The notes below the pieces were generated by a model. It had not been told where the DNA came from. It saw only the letters and a program-made list of their open reading frames with translations, and searched no databases. Shown here one piece after another: positions 1-11,572 of a stretch of DNA of 64,000 nucleotides (position 1 is the stretch's first letter; every line of letters starts with the position of its first letter). Source of the stretch: Boswellia sacra (taxonomy: Eukaryota; Streptophyta; Magnoliopsida; Sapindales; Burseraceae); assembly GCA_013180625.2 (NCBI GenBank), contig SNVD02009484.1, forward strand, positions 1-64,000. Direction: 5' to 3'. The position numbers and the translations under genes were made by a program.

Positions 1-2006
1 GGTTCCATCATGGAAGGGTCCAATCTCCGCTGTACTTCTCTAGTGGGCTTGGATCCTTTATCCAACAAGAATTGGTGCATGCATATGGCTGGGCCTTGGA
101 TGTTAGCAATCGTCCACCCAATAGCTATTTTGTGATCTATAAGTATTTGGATGAGTTTCTCTTCTTGTATTCGTGCAAGGCCCATTTCCATTGTAATTGG
201 CAAAGTATCATTCTCACCCAAGAATCTATGATTCAAATGATCTGGCAGTGACTTAAGCTCCAAGGTATTGGCTTTCATAACAGAAGGAAGAAGTTTCTCA
301 TTAGATAAAGTAAATTGAATGTACGAAACATCATACCTATTTGTGGTTATTGCTATGGTCTCATCGAAGCTTGCCACAGCTTCCTCCATTTCTTTGGACA
401 CTTGTATCAAAATTCCTGACTCATTAGAATTTTCTGTCCCTATATGCTCACTAATAGCTACATCCAATCCATTCTTGCGAGTTAACTCAAAATATTGTTG
501 TGGCAAAGAATCAACAACGTCAACTGCAAATACTAAATGTAAGTCACTAGAGTACCTCATTGCCTCAAAAATATTGAAACATATCACCCTGCCATCAAAC
601 TCTATGATGAGAGTGTCATCATGAACATCAATCTTGGTTCTAACAGCTTTCGAGAATGGTCTCCTTAAAAGAATCGGAGTTGGATTAGGAGATGTCTCAT
701 CCTCTATTTCAAGGACATAGAAGTTTGCTGGGAAAACCAATTGATTCGCTTGCACAAGCACATCTTCCACAAATCTTTTGGGATATGCATTAAAATGATC
801 AGCAAGTTGAATGGTAATACCAGTTTTTGCAAAAGGTTCAAGATTTAAAGAAGCATAAATAGAATATGGCATGACATTAATAGATGCTTCTAAATCTAAC
901 ATAGCTCTTTCAAACTTGGTTTTACCAATGGTGCATGGAATGGTGATCGTACCTGGATTATTGCATTTCGGATCAATTTTCCTTTGCAATACAGTTGAAA
1001 CATCTTCCCCCACATTTACTTTCTCATTTCTTTTTAGCTTTCTTTTGCTGCTGCATAACTCCTTGAGACATTTTGTATAATGAGGTACTTGCTCGATAGC
1101 ATCCAGAAGTGGTATATTTACCTCGATTTTGTGAGAAGTTTCCAGGATTTCTTGTTCTTGTTCCTCCTTCAATTTTGCAAATCTACTAGGAAAAAGTGGA
1201 GGAGAAACATACGAAGGAATGGGAGTTATAGGATTCACCTGAGAAGTCAGTGTTTTGTTCATGGTGGAAGTGGTGTCATCTCCTTCAGCAGTTTGTGATT
1301 TCTTTGGTAGGACATCTAATTGCTCTTCATTTTGCAAAGTTATCGCACAAGAATTCTCTCCTGGATTGATCACCGTTTGACAAGATAATTCTTCTGAGCC
1401 TTGACCCTCGAATTTGCTCATGCTAGTAGCCAATTGTTCCATTTGATTTACCAGGTTTTGGATACTTGCCCCAGTTTCCTGCTGGAATTGCATTGTGTTA
1501 GTGGCAAGTTCAGTAACAATATCCTGAAGTGACATACCTGAGTTTTCTGGAGCTGGTTGTGGTGCTGGTTGTGGCATTGGTGGTGGTTGCATTTGAAATG
1601 GTTGCTGCACTCTAGGTTGATTAAAACCTTGTGGCCGATTTGGTATGGCATTTGGGATAATTGGTTGATAATTCCAGTAATTAAAATTAGGGTGATCTCC
1701 CCATCCGACATTGTAAGTGTTAGAGAAGGGATCATAACATTGCCTTGTTTGTCCTGGAAATCCACCCATGGCATTGGCTTGTTCCATATCTTCTTCTTGT
1801 AAAGTTGGATACATGTCCATTGCTTGCTCTATGGTAGAATAAACCCCACATGCATAAGGTTTCTGCATATGTCCTACAGCCATGTTTTCCACAAGAGAGG
1901 TTAGCTCAGAAAGTTGTTGTTCAATGTTCGGAGTGCTTACCTCATTTACTCCCCAAGGTAGTTGTGGCTCAAATCGGCTACTGAATTGTGGGAAGTTTAC
2001 TGCCAT
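1..2006 (-). CDS. Retrotransposon gag-protease polyprotein, partial (runs off left edge)
   Basis: The frame opens at an ATG at 2006 and stays open for all 668 codons to the window edge. It begins MAVNFPQFSSRF, and a Gln/Pro-rich stretch follows at about residues 105-140. The retropepsin-like part reads IDPKCNNPGTITIPCTIG and then LDLEASINVMPYSIY (residues 370-384). Near the edge EVQRRLDPSMME marks the start of the reverse-transcriptase region. Three things are odd. The usual ~200-residue retrotransposon gag (capsid-like) domain is absent. The CCHC knuckle expected at residues 53-66 reads CGVYSTIEQAMDMY, so only the first Cys remains. The protease DLGAS box is DLEAS, with Glu373 for Gly. The frame is intact but the product is probably not functional in trans. 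Confidence 0.85.
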   Translation of the reverse strand, partial: MAVNFPQFSSRFEPQLPWGVNEVSTPNIEQQLSELTSLVENMAVGHMQKPYACGVYSTIEQAMDMYPTLQEEDMEQANAMGGFPGQTRQCYDPFSNTYNVGWGDHPNFNYWNYQPIIPNAIPNRPQGFNQPRVQQPFQMQPPPMPQPAPQPAPENSGMSLQDIVTELATNTMQFQQETGASIQNLVNQMEQLATSMSKFEGQGSEELSCQTVINPGENSCAITLQNEEQLDVLPKKSQTAEGDDTTSTMNKTLTSQVNPITPIPSYVSPPLFPSRFAKLKEEQEQEILETSHKIEVNIPLLDAIEQVPHYTKCLKELCSSKRKLKRNEKVNVGEDVSTVLQRKIDPKCNNPGTITIPCTIGKTKFERAMLDLEASINVMPYSIYASLNLEPFAKTGITIQLADHFNAYPKRFVEDVLVQANQLVFPANFYVLEIEDETSPNPTPILLRRPFSKAVRTKIDVHDDTLIIEFDGRVICFNIFEAMRYSSDLHLVFAVDVVDSLPQQYFELTRKNGLDVAISEHIGTENSNESGILIQVSKEMEEAVASFDETIAITTNRYDVSYIQFTLSNEKLLPSVMKANTLELKSLPDHLNHRFLGENDTLPITMEMGLARIQEEKLIQILIDHKIAIGWTIANIQGPAICMHQFLLDKGSKPTREVQRRLDPSMME

Positions 2007-2097
2007 GTCGCCTAAACACAAACAATCAGAAAAGAAAAACAAAAAAAAAATACGAATCAACAATGAAAACAAAATAACAAATCGATTAGAAAATCAA

Positions 2098-2115
2098 TCC
2101 CCGGCAACGGCGCCA
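2098..2115 (-). other. Primer-binding site complementary to tRNA-Asp
   Basis: On the minus strand this reads TGGCGCCGTTGCCGGGGA, which matches the complement of the 3' end of plant tRNA-Asp including CCA. It lies a few bases inside the LTR end, where minus-strand DNA synthesis is primed. It fixes the element's orientation. Confidence 0.88.
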
Positions 2116-2122
2116 AAAACTT

Positions 2123-3545
2123 GATGTGTTCGAAACTAGCAAGTATACTAGTCGCACAAGTAATAAAGTGATAAGTAGATATCGTTCCCACGAGGATTAA
2201 ATCTAATTGAATTTGTTATTTTCCAGTAATAATAAACTAAACAGGGGGGGTTTTGTTGATTGATTAACTAAACTTAATACGAAAGCAAATGAAGAATAAC
2301 ACAAAGCAAAGTTAAAATGGAGTGAAAAATCAATGAGAGACACTTGGTTAAGAGTTCATTCTCTGCCACAAGATATGAATTTGTGAATTAACATAGAATT
2401 GTAATCCAATTACAGCATTGAAGTTATCAACCGTAGATAACAACAAGCTCTGTTATCCCAATCTTTCCTTACTTTGTTGTTAAATAAAACAAGCTCTTTA
2501 TTTAATCTCTATCCATTAAACAACCTAGAACAAGCTCTCTAAGTTTAATTCAATAGAAGCATTACGATGAGAAAGATAGGTTGATCTAAGCAATAATCAC
2601 ACAAGTTCGGATTATTTAACCTAGGTTGTATTTTCCAATTGCAATCTCTGATCACAATTTTGCTACTAATGATTGGAAATTCATGACAATTACGGATCAA
2701 GATTTCTAATCTAGCAATAGACAACAACAGATTATATTCAGTTGGCCATTCCAAATACAATCAGTAAGCAATCATAAGCATTAGATATGGGAAAATACAA
2801 GCAACTTCAATTAGAGAATTGGATAACAATTTCTTACACAATCAACTCACAAAATCCATATCAAGGGCTTTGAAATCACCCTCAACCAATTCAGATTTAG
2901 TTACACATATTCAATCAGAATAACAAATACAATACAGAGAAATTCCAGAATTGAAAAGGAAAGAAAGAACTTAGCAAATTCTTTGAAAATCTTCTTTGTA
3001 GATGAATCTTCTTGGAATTGTAGTTCCTCCTCTTTCAAAATCTTCTTTCTCCTTCAAGAACTCCAAGGGATGAGAGAAATCCAGAAATGCAGCCTCCTCC
3101 CACGTTTTCCCTCTTCAAGTTATGAAAATAAAACCCTAAAATGTGTTTAAATACTCTGCTACAGTAACGTGCTACAGTGTCCCGTATTATACATGCTACA
3201 GTGATGTGTGGAATTACATTTCTACACTTCTCACACTGTTTTGATTACAACTTTCGGTACACTGAATGGATTCATAAACCGTAAATTTCTCCAAAAAGTA
3301 GACTTCGAGAGCTTTTCAACGGTATATGATATGTCATCGGGTTCATTGTATATCAATACAATTAAATCCGAGAAGATGGTTGACTAGCAGAGGTGAAAAT
3401 GAAGGGTTTTACTCCATTTTTGTGCAAGTTGCTCCAAAACTCCTACAAACATCAAAACCACACAAAAACATAAAAATATCAAGGAATATAGCAAAGAAAC
3501 ATGGACGAATTGATATGAAAATGATATATAAATAGACACTTATCA
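2123..3545 (-). repeat. 5' LTR of the Ty3/gypsy element (about 1.42 kb)
   Basis: On the minus strand it starts TGATAAGTGTC and ends ACACATCA, so the ends are TGAT...ATCA. It directly adjoins the primer-binding site. The motif GTTCCCACGAGGAT, common near the end of such LTRs, lies at about 2184-2197 on the plus strand. The outer end was chosen from the TG/CA rule and the change of sequence character beyond 3545, so it could be off by a few bases. Confidence 0.75.
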
Positions 3546-4842
3546 AATTCCCCTTTTGTACGAGGCAAACCTGACTTGGAAATAGTTTCTTTCAAGATTA
3601 GAATGAAGGGAAAGGGAAGGCCTATGTACATTGAGTCAGCCTAGCCCTTGAGAACGGAAAAGATAAGCCTATACACATCAAGCAACCCCAATGTGTAAGA
3701 ATGGAATGGGTAAGACAATATTTTTCTTAGAACAACTTGACCTTTAATAGAGCAAAAAGGATGGAACAATGCTTCTTATGGAGCAGCCTAACCCCTAACA
3801 GAATAGAAAAGGTAGGACAACACTCCCATTAAAGCAACCTTCCCTTTACTAGAGTAGCAAAAACAGGACAACATTCCGAAATAAAGTAAGCCTAATCCAC
3901 AAAAAGGGGTAGGCTTTCCATGCTAAGTGGGCTTGATCCATAAATTAAAAAAGGTAGGACTATACTCTTGCATAGGGTGGCTTAAACCTTGAGAGCAGTA
4001 AGGGTGAGATTGTACTCTTGAATAGGGGCCTAACCTTTGGGAAAAGCAATAGTAGGCCTTTGCTATTGTATATGGCAAGCCTAACCCCCGGGAACAGTAG
4101 GGTAGGCCTATGCTACCATGGAAGGCAAGTCTAACCTTTGAAACCTGATTCGAAAGCAGTTTTTTAGATAGAAAAGGCTTTTGGTATCCTTTAGTAAGGA
4201 GTAAATTTATCCCTAAAACAAGTGACTAAATAGTAAAGGTTGGAAGGAGCCACTCCTATACAGGCCATACCCAACCTCTAAATAGATAAGAGAAAGAAAA
4301 AAAGAGGATGATGCTAGTAATAAACCTCACCTATGAAAAAGGAAAAGGAAGGACCATGCTTACAGCTATTCATACCCTTGAGGGTAAGATCATGCTTCAT
4401 AGCAAGCCTAACCCTTGAGAAGAGAAAATGGTGGGTAGGAACTCCTCTTATGTTAAGCAAAACCCGACCTAAAAAATAGTTGTATGAATAATTAAAGTGG
4501 CAGGTGCCTCTCCATGCAAAACAAACCTAACTTCTAAACACATAACAAAATGGAAAGGGATGGTGTATGCCCATCCCCTGTAAGGCAATCCTAACCTCAA
4601 AACGGATTATCAAACGAAAAAGGTTGGTATGTGTCTCTCTCGAATAGGGCTAAACCAACCCAAAAGGAAAAGAGTAGACACTAAAGGTCAACAAATGCCT
4701 CACTAGCAAAAAGCAAACTTAAATTACCGACAAACAAACAAATGACAAAACTGGCTAGAAGCCTTCCTCGTGCGAGGCAAACCCTTTCTCAGGACAGCTA
4801 AACAATTAACAAAAGAGGTAGATAAGAGATCTACCTTAAGAG
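3546..4842. repeat. Degenerate tandem array, left half (units about 50-70 bp)
   Basis: Recurring diverged units share phrases such as GGCAAACCCAACCT, GGTAGGTGCCTCTC and GGCAAGCCTAACCC, followed by A-rich linkers ending AAAAGGT. No open frame of note. The array resumes at about 6520 after an inserted element. Its origin is unknown; it could be an old satellite or the untranslated part of a large retroelement. Unit borders are approximate because divergence is high. Confidence 0.6.
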
Positions 4843-6519
4843 TGTGGATATTTTTCTATAACATGTAAATATTATTGTTATAAATAAATAAAAGTTATTA
4901 TTTATAAATTACCCAAGTGTGACTATATCAATGACTAAAAGTTTTAGAACTTGTATATTGACAAAGTTTCTATATGTATGAGATATATTTGAGACATAGA
5001 GCTTTATCATAGCTTGAAACTAGTTCACATCCTGTAAATAAAAGTTGAATGCTTTGTTTAGACAAGGTTGTTGTGTTGTTTGTCTTCAATGAGAAAATGG
5101 TGAGTCTCTAACCATTTGAAGTAATTGACTTTAGCACAAAGGCACTTGTGCATTATGAATGAATTGAACATAGACCATATAATAAGCATCTATTTGATGA
5201 AAATATCATGACCGAATGTGAGTTTCTACACTTGAGCACTAAAGGCATTCCTTCCTTAATCCTGTGTGGGTAGTGTACCTCTAATATACAAGCTATGGTC
5301 TTTGACTAGAATAAAAAGTAAGATATAGAAGAGTAAGGTCAATACCTTGGCTAGTTATGATTGTAAGATCTATATGCTAGTAGACACTATACCACAGACA
5401 TGGAATTCATGACTTTCAAAGGATTGCCTAATACCACCTGGATGGTTTTACAAGGCTTTAAATGATAAAATCTTGATAAAGTGTTTAATGAAGGTTGTTC
5501 ATTAAACTAGGATTTATTACAATAAATTCGAATCATTTAAATGATGTAAAACTGGTATCAAGGGCTCAATATGTAATTAGAGGGGTAAAACGATAAATTA
5601 TCCCGCGCTCCAATTATTGGTAATCTATGGAGGGTAGTTAGGTAAACTTATTGCTCAATAGATATGGCTTAAAGAGTAAATTATTAAGCTTTCTATAGAG
5701 GGTATTTAATTCAAGAGTACAGCTTTAGACCTTTAGTGGAATGGGTCAAAGTTAATAGGTGAGGGTCACTACAATTATGAGATAATAAAGTAGCGAGTCA
5801 AACCTCTTAGAGCTTGTAATTAAATATGTCTATCAAGGTCCTCTAGGTAGCTCACTAATAAATTGCTTGAACATGGACTGAACTTGATAAATTAATTATT
5901 TAATTTAACAGGGTTTATTAAAGAGAATAAAGCCTAGGTATTAAATTAAATAGTAATTAGTAAATTAGTTATTCGGCTAATCTCATTAATATGATTAATT
6001 AGTAATTGGGCCTGTTATTTAATTAATGAGATTAATTAAATTATTGGGATATTGGATTAATTAAGAGTTAATTAATTAAGGCCTATAATTGGGTTCGGAC
6101 CCAAATAGCCTTAAAGCCTAATTACCAATTAGGCTTATATATGATATAATCCTAATTAAATTAGGTTTGCTAATTATAATTAGGCAAGAAATGAGAGAAT
6201 ATATTTAAAATATTTTTAGTATTCACATTTTGATGGTTAGAGCCTCCAAAAAGCAAAAAACGTGAAAGATATACATCCCTACCCTCAGAAAAACGAATTT
6301 AGCTATAGAAGCATGTCCAAGTGACGTTTCAACTTCTAGGGATTCCTCTAACCTTCATCTTGTCTTCTCAGGTCTTATCCAGTGCAGTTAGTTGCCCACT
6401 CATCCTGTTTGGGTAGTTTGCAAACATACTCAAGAAATTGACATGGAAGAATGCTACACAAAAATTTTGAAGCCTGTAGTAATAAAATCCTGGTTCTAGA
6501 GACTATTTCGTAATGTTGA
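4843..6519. mobile_element. Insertion inside the tandem array, probable LTR or LTR-derived element
   Basis: The sequence is AT-rich, begins TGTGGATATTTTTC, and interrupts the degenerate array, which continues after about 6520. It lacks long frames and contains many ATTAATTA stretches. A segment near 6210-6420 reads like the leader side of an LTR (GGTTAGAGCCTCC, then TCATCTTGTCTTCTCAGG). I could not find a clear target duplication or the exact right end, so the class (solo LTR of Ty1/copia type) is inference. Confidence 0.4.
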
Positions 6520-7260
6520 AGTATTCAAATTTGTCTCCAGGTTCCTATAGTAGGTGCTTCTTTATACAGAGCAAGCCCAACTTTGAGGTAGACATATGAA
6601 TGGCAAAGACGTGAAACCTCTAAGGCCTTAAGACAGTTATCTGAATAGAAAACATAGGTAAGTGCTTCCCTTTTGGAGGGCAAACCCAAGTCAGAAATAG
6701 TCAATTGAAAAGGTTGGCAGATGCCTCTCTTATGCGGAGCAAATCTAATCTCAAAATAGATAACAGAATAGTAAAGGTTGGTAGGTGCTTCTTCTACACA
6801 AGGAAAACCCAACTTCTAAATAGATGACAAACACAAAAGGTGAGCCTATGCACATTTGGTACAAGCTCATCCTATGAGAAATAAAAGAGACAAGATCATG
6901 CTTATGGCAAGCCTGACCCCTGAGGGCAAGACTGTGCTTACAGCAATCCTAAACCTTGAAAAATGAATAGATAGGTGTGTGCTTCCCTTTTGTAGAACAA
7001 ACACGATCCTTGAGCAACTACTTTGTACGAACAAGCAAATTTTTATTGCATAACAAGATCATACTTGTAAAGAATTAAATAAGTAATAAAAATCAGTATA
7101 TGCTTCTCTTGCGCATAGCAAAACCAAACTAAAATAGTTGTGTGGAAACAAAAACTGAAACAAAAGCAATTTAATGCAGAAAAAATAGAAAATTTGGGAG
7201 GTGTCCCTCTTGTGTAAGGCAAATCAACCCAAAAAACAGTTAAGTATGAAAATGAGGTTT
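6520..7260. repeat. Degenerate tandem array, right half
   Basis: Continues the array at 3546-4842. Units such as GGTAGGTGCTTCTTCTACAC, then AAACCCAACTTCTAAATAGA, recur at about 6535, 6660, 6715, 6775, 7095 and 7195. The 95-codon minus-strand open stretch here is only a by-product of the repeats. Confidence 0.55.
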
Positions 7261-8437
7261 ATATGGGAATACAACAAACATAACATGATGAACTAAATGC
7301 ATGGTTTTTGGCTTTAAATCTTAGAGTAACATATCAACCATGCAATATTGAAGTAAACAAAAACAGAAACAGATAAATATCTTTTTATTTTTTGCTGAAT
7401 TTGGGTACAGAACTTAAGCAACAATAGTTTGCAAAAGTGGTTGTAACATTCGGTCTAACCTGATAATAGCAAGAGGATATAGATAATAAAAACCATAACT
7501 CCAACAAGGACAACTGGGTTACATCAGTTACAAGCTTAACAACACTCAGTTTTTATCAAAGAGGTATGATTTAGCCCGATGGGAACCTCAAAAGGAGGAC
7601 GTCCTTGTTAAGTCCTTGATATAGGAAGGTTAGCTTTACTGTGATTCACTCTAGCTTTGATTGGTAAATGGGAGTCGGCCTTGCCAGTAATATCTTTGGT
7701 AATCAGAACTCAACCACAAATCCTACTCCTTAATTGTTGAACAATGATAGTTCCTCAATGTTCAACCATCTTACGTGAAGGGTCCATAGCCTTGGTCACA
7801 GAAGCGGCCTGTAAAGAGAAGAGAAATCACAATATTATCCAGTAGCCCAAGAATAGGGAGGAAAAACTAACGGTATATCTAGAGAAACAGATTACAAAAT
7901 GTCTAAGTCAGAAATCCCTAGACAGGTCCAAAATATTAGGAACAAAGGAAACATACTATAGAGTACCCAAATTAAGAGGTACCCTAGATAGACCCTAAGC
8001 TTTGGAAACTAAGAAAACAAATTAATAGATAGTGAATTAAACCAAGCCAAATAGAAATACAAAGATAAATAGTTAACATTTACTTCCTCTAAATCAGTAG
8101 CAAAACCGTTACACAACTCAGTGTCACCCATTCCATGCATTCTCTCAACATCCTTAGGGAGAACCCTATTATTTAATAGAGCCCTAATTGATAAAAAGGT
8201 CTCTTACACTTTAAAGTACTAACACACTCCCACCTTGAGTACCTTCATTCGAAGGAATCAATATAAAGTAACTAAAGATATAGTGCCTTCACTTTTTGGC
8301 TAGCCTAAGATGCCGCCACAATCTAGGAATACAAAGAATCAACTTCAAAAGGCAAAGGTAAAAACCCATAAGTACAAAGGTTTGACAAATATCATGTAGA
8401 AGTAAATGCTTTTTATTGTTTAGGTTAACAAAGGGAT
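7261..8437. other. Non-coding stretch, no gene seen
   Basis: AT-rich sequence with no supported reading frame. It reads as old transposon-derived DNA continuous with the flanking array. Together with 15391-16634 it probably formed one block before the hAT and CACTA insertions. Confidence 0.5.
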
Positions 8438-8445
8438 GGCATGAC

Positions 8446-9435
8446 TAAGGGTGCACATGGGTTGGGTTGGGTTAGGTTTTTCATTATCCAACTTAACTCG
8501 ATCACTCATTACGTTAAAAAATTTAGGATTGACATCGGGTTTTTTTAATAGGAAATCTAATGCAACCCATCACCCTCGGGTCGGATTGGGTTGGTTGAGT
8601 TCATCAGGTTGGCATGTTCCACCTCATTTTCTTTCTTTGATTCTTATTTGAACAAAATACATCTCCAATCTTATTCAAAATTACCAGATTCATCCTCCAA
8701 GAACCTTACACAAGCACATACTTCTTCGATTCCTCCAAACAATCGCACAAATTCATGTGAAAAAATGACAAGAAAAGAAGGCTACAATCCAATGCTAGAT
8801 ATTTGTTGTTCTAGTTACAACTATCAAATGGCTTTTGGTTGTTGAAGTCACACCCAGGCTGCTTCTTATTACCAATGTCAATCGATGGTGGGATCTGATA
8901 GAGGTTACAGTTGGAGTTATAGAGATTTTATGGAATTGTTTTGGGCATTGGGCTTGGCGAGAAGAGGTTGTACAATCATTAGTGTAGAAAAGCAATCGAA
9001 GGAACAAAAGCACAAAGAGAGATAGTGTGTGTGGTGAATAGTTGAGGGATGAAAGGTGGCTTGAAAACAATGATGTGAATGTGATGAAGAGTGAGAGAGA
9101 TGAGGAATGAAAGGAGCTAGAAAGTGGTGGCTGGAGTTTTTAGATTGATGAAATGTTTTTATATTCATTATCGTGTGTGAGAAGGTCTATAATAACATTT
9201 TGAAGGTATCCAACAAAATAAAAACGTGGCATTCTAAAATTTTTCAAATGATTACATCGGATCAGGTTGGTAATCAGGTTGGTGATCATGTTACATATAC
9301 AAACCCGTTGAAAACCTGATACATGTTGGGTTATTCATTTTTTACCTGAAATCAAGTTAAAAGAAAAGAAGACCCGATTAAGACTCGCATAGGTTGAGTT
9401 AACCCGATGGGGTAGAATATTTATGTACACCTCTA
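8446..9435. mobile_element. Non-autonomous hAT transposon, 990 bp
   Basis: It is flanked by the 8-bp direct repeat GGCATGAC (8438-8445 and 9436-9443), the duplication length made by hAT transposases. The ends form an imperfect inverted repeat: TAAGGGTGCACAT on the left and TAGAGGTGTACAT as the complement of the right end (10 of 13 identical). Subterminal GGGTTGGGTT/AACCCG motifs repeat near both ends, as is common in plant hAT families. The interior shows no transposase and no convincing gene. Confidence 0.85.
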
Positions 9436-9732
9436 GGCATGACTAATTACTATCACTACAAGAATTTTTTGTATATTTGTCATTTTGTATTTTATTTATT
9501 TGACGTTTTTTTTAAAAGTGAGAACTATAATACTCACCTAAAAGTTAAACCTGAATTTTTATCTTACTTGTCACATTTTGTCCTTTTTTAATAACATATT
9601 TATCATATTTTTAATAATAGTGACAAATATATTTTTTTATGTCTTTTCCATATTATCTTATCGTTTTGGCTCCCCTCTCTTTATTTTTCCCCCCATCTTT
9701 TCTTTTTCCCTCTTCTCATCATTTTGCCCTAG

Positions 9733-10110
9733 CCGTTACATTTTCTCTTCTTCGTTAACGCCAAAAATGCTGCCCTGCTTCTTCTCTTCCTGGTTTCCCT
9801 CGTCTACACCAGCCTCTCTCAACCCCGCCAGCACCTCTCTCGCCCCAACACTCCTCTGAATGACATCGTCTTCCTCGACCCCCTCCTCTCCGATTTCGAT
9901 GACTCTGTTTCCTCCAACAACAATGACGACAAGATCGACGAGCTGGATACCATCGATGAAGACCAGGAAAATGACGCTGGAGATGCTGAAGCTCAGGATC
10001 AAGGCTGCCCTAAGATTTCCTCATATGGGTATTTTGTCGATCACATTACGGGCTACATTAGACGTGCCTTTGAGAAGAAATCAATCATTCTCTGCGATGC
10101 TTCCTTATGA
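9733..10110 (+). pseudogene. Captured fragment A: N-terminus of a signal-anchor protein, start codon lost
   Basis: An open frame without an ATG runs from just after a TAG at 9730 to TGA at 10108. It encodes a hydrophobic segment (AALLLLFLVSLVYTSLSQ), then an acidic Asp/Glu-rich linker, then a segment ending DHITGYIRRAFEKKS. This looks like the first exon of a secreted or Golgi-type single-pass membrane protein. The codon where a start would be expected (9757) is AAC. After EKKSI the sequence changes character, and a donor-like GTAAGT follows at about 10112. I do not recognise the family with certainty. Composition is richer in GC than the flanks, in line with coding origin. It is the first of the five cargo pieces. 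Confidence 0.6.
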
Positions 10111-10302
10111 CAGTAAGTTCTTTCCATCAGCGTGATGAATTGCAAAATTATTACGTATTCTTGAATTTATTTTTTGATTTCAGACTGTAATTGGTTTGTT
10201 TGTTAGATGATTTAAAATAGGTAGGATTGTAATTGAAAATCTTGTTCCAATGATGTAAGAGGAAAAAGATAAATTTATAAATATTGTTTTTTGTTCAATT
10301 AT

Positions 10303-10962
10303 ATGGAGTCGGGCGGCAGCGCCAGCCCCATTCCGGAGCTCATCCACCAACCGATCGAGGAGGAGAGGGTGCCCGTCTGCCAGACCTACCGCTGGAAGAG
10401 GCAAGGTAAGTTTGGAGGAGGAGGAGGCAGCGGTAGTGGTCGTCCAGCGGATGAGTGGAAGCCGTCCTTGTCCGCGATTTCGGAAGATTTTGTGATGGAT
10501 AAATCGAAAAGCGAGGAGGAGAGAATCGTTAAGAGGAAGACCGGCGCTGCTTCTCACCGGGACAAAGTCCGAGTTCGTAGCTACAGCCGCGATAATGGGT
10601 AACTACTTTAACTATAACTCTGTTCTTTCTTGTTTGATAATCATAAAACGACGCCATGCCTTTTGAAAATTTCATTTTTTTTCTTAAAGTATAGTAAGGC
10701 AAAACAAAACAAAACATTTCAATTATTTAAAAATTATTTTTGATTTATAAATCTTTGTGTTATTTATTTATCAATGAAACTGACATGGTCTGTTTGCGAT
10801 TTGCTTGCGTTTCTCCGCTTTTTATTATTTTTTAGTTTTTAATTGCATTTAAGAAGATTAATTTGAACTGATTGAGTAATACTTATGCGTATTTTGTTTT
10901 TTAGGCAAACTCCATCACTAAATGTAATTCCAGCATCCTCTCCAACTCCTTTCATGTTTTGA
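10303..10962 (+). CDS. Captured gene B: intact two-exon ORF of 117 aa, unknown function
   Basis: Exon 1 is 10303-10598 and exon 2 is 10905-10962; the intron starts GT (10599) and ends TTTTTTAG (10904). Joined, they give 118 codons including a TGA stop, with no break. The protein starts MESGGSASPIPELIHQ. Its middle is basic and Ser/Gly-rich, with a poly-Gly run, and its end is NVIPASSPTPFMF. It has no signal peptide and no membrane segment. Exon 1 is clearly GC-rich compared with its surroundings. I do not recognise the family; the tidy C-terminal motif and the clean splice sites suggest a copy of a small conserved host gene. It lies inside the CACTA element, so it may be unexpressed cargo or a live duplicate. 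Confidence 0.6.
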
Positions 10963-11572
10963 AGGCTCTTCACTTTGTATTGCAATCAATCAATCAAATC
11001 AAAATCCATGGTCAGAATTGTGTGTGGATGTGGGTGTATATACAAATAGTCATGTAGGAAAATGAGTATGTAAATTGAAGTTTGTTTGTGTTAGAGCCTA
11101 AATGTGTTCTCAAATAGAGCCACATCTTATTCCGGTCAAATCTAAGTGTAAATGCCAAATATATTTACATAGACAGTTAATTATCTTCCAACCTGGATTT
11201 GTTGTGATCAGTTTTAAGTTTGCACTAGAGTCCTCCGCCTCTGATATTTGTACTTTTGTAATCACAGATATTAGATTATTTTTTTATAATTGTTCAAAAG
11301 ATTAAGATGTTAATTTGTTACGAGAATTTTTATCAACATATTCGATAATGATTGAGTTTTATGCTAAATAAATAAGGCCTGACATTATTAGGGTTGATAT
11401 GCAAAGCAATAATAAATTCTTAAAGCGACTAATTAAAGTTGTTAATGCATATCTGACAAGTCATAATATGAGCATTTATAAATATTTCCAAAAGATAAAT
11501 TTATAAATATTCTTTTTACAGTTAAATTCACGTTCAGGTTTTTAATAGCCTTATCTATGTTTTTGTTTATAG

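Larger units (their letters stand above)
1..3545 (-). mobile_element. Ty3/gypsy LTR retrotransposon, 5' part (Athila-like), cut by window edge
   Basis: Read on the minus strand, this holds in order an LTR, a primer-binding site, a short leader, and a gag-protease frame that reaches the first bases of reverse transcriptase at the window edge. The primer site matches the 3' end of plant tRNA-Asp, which is typical of Athila-type elements. The order and the protein motifs fix the class. The Athila assignment is inferred from the primer, the long LTR and the gag/protease wording, not from a full pol sequence. The far LTR lies outside the window, so the target-site duplication cannot be tested. Confidence 0.9.
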
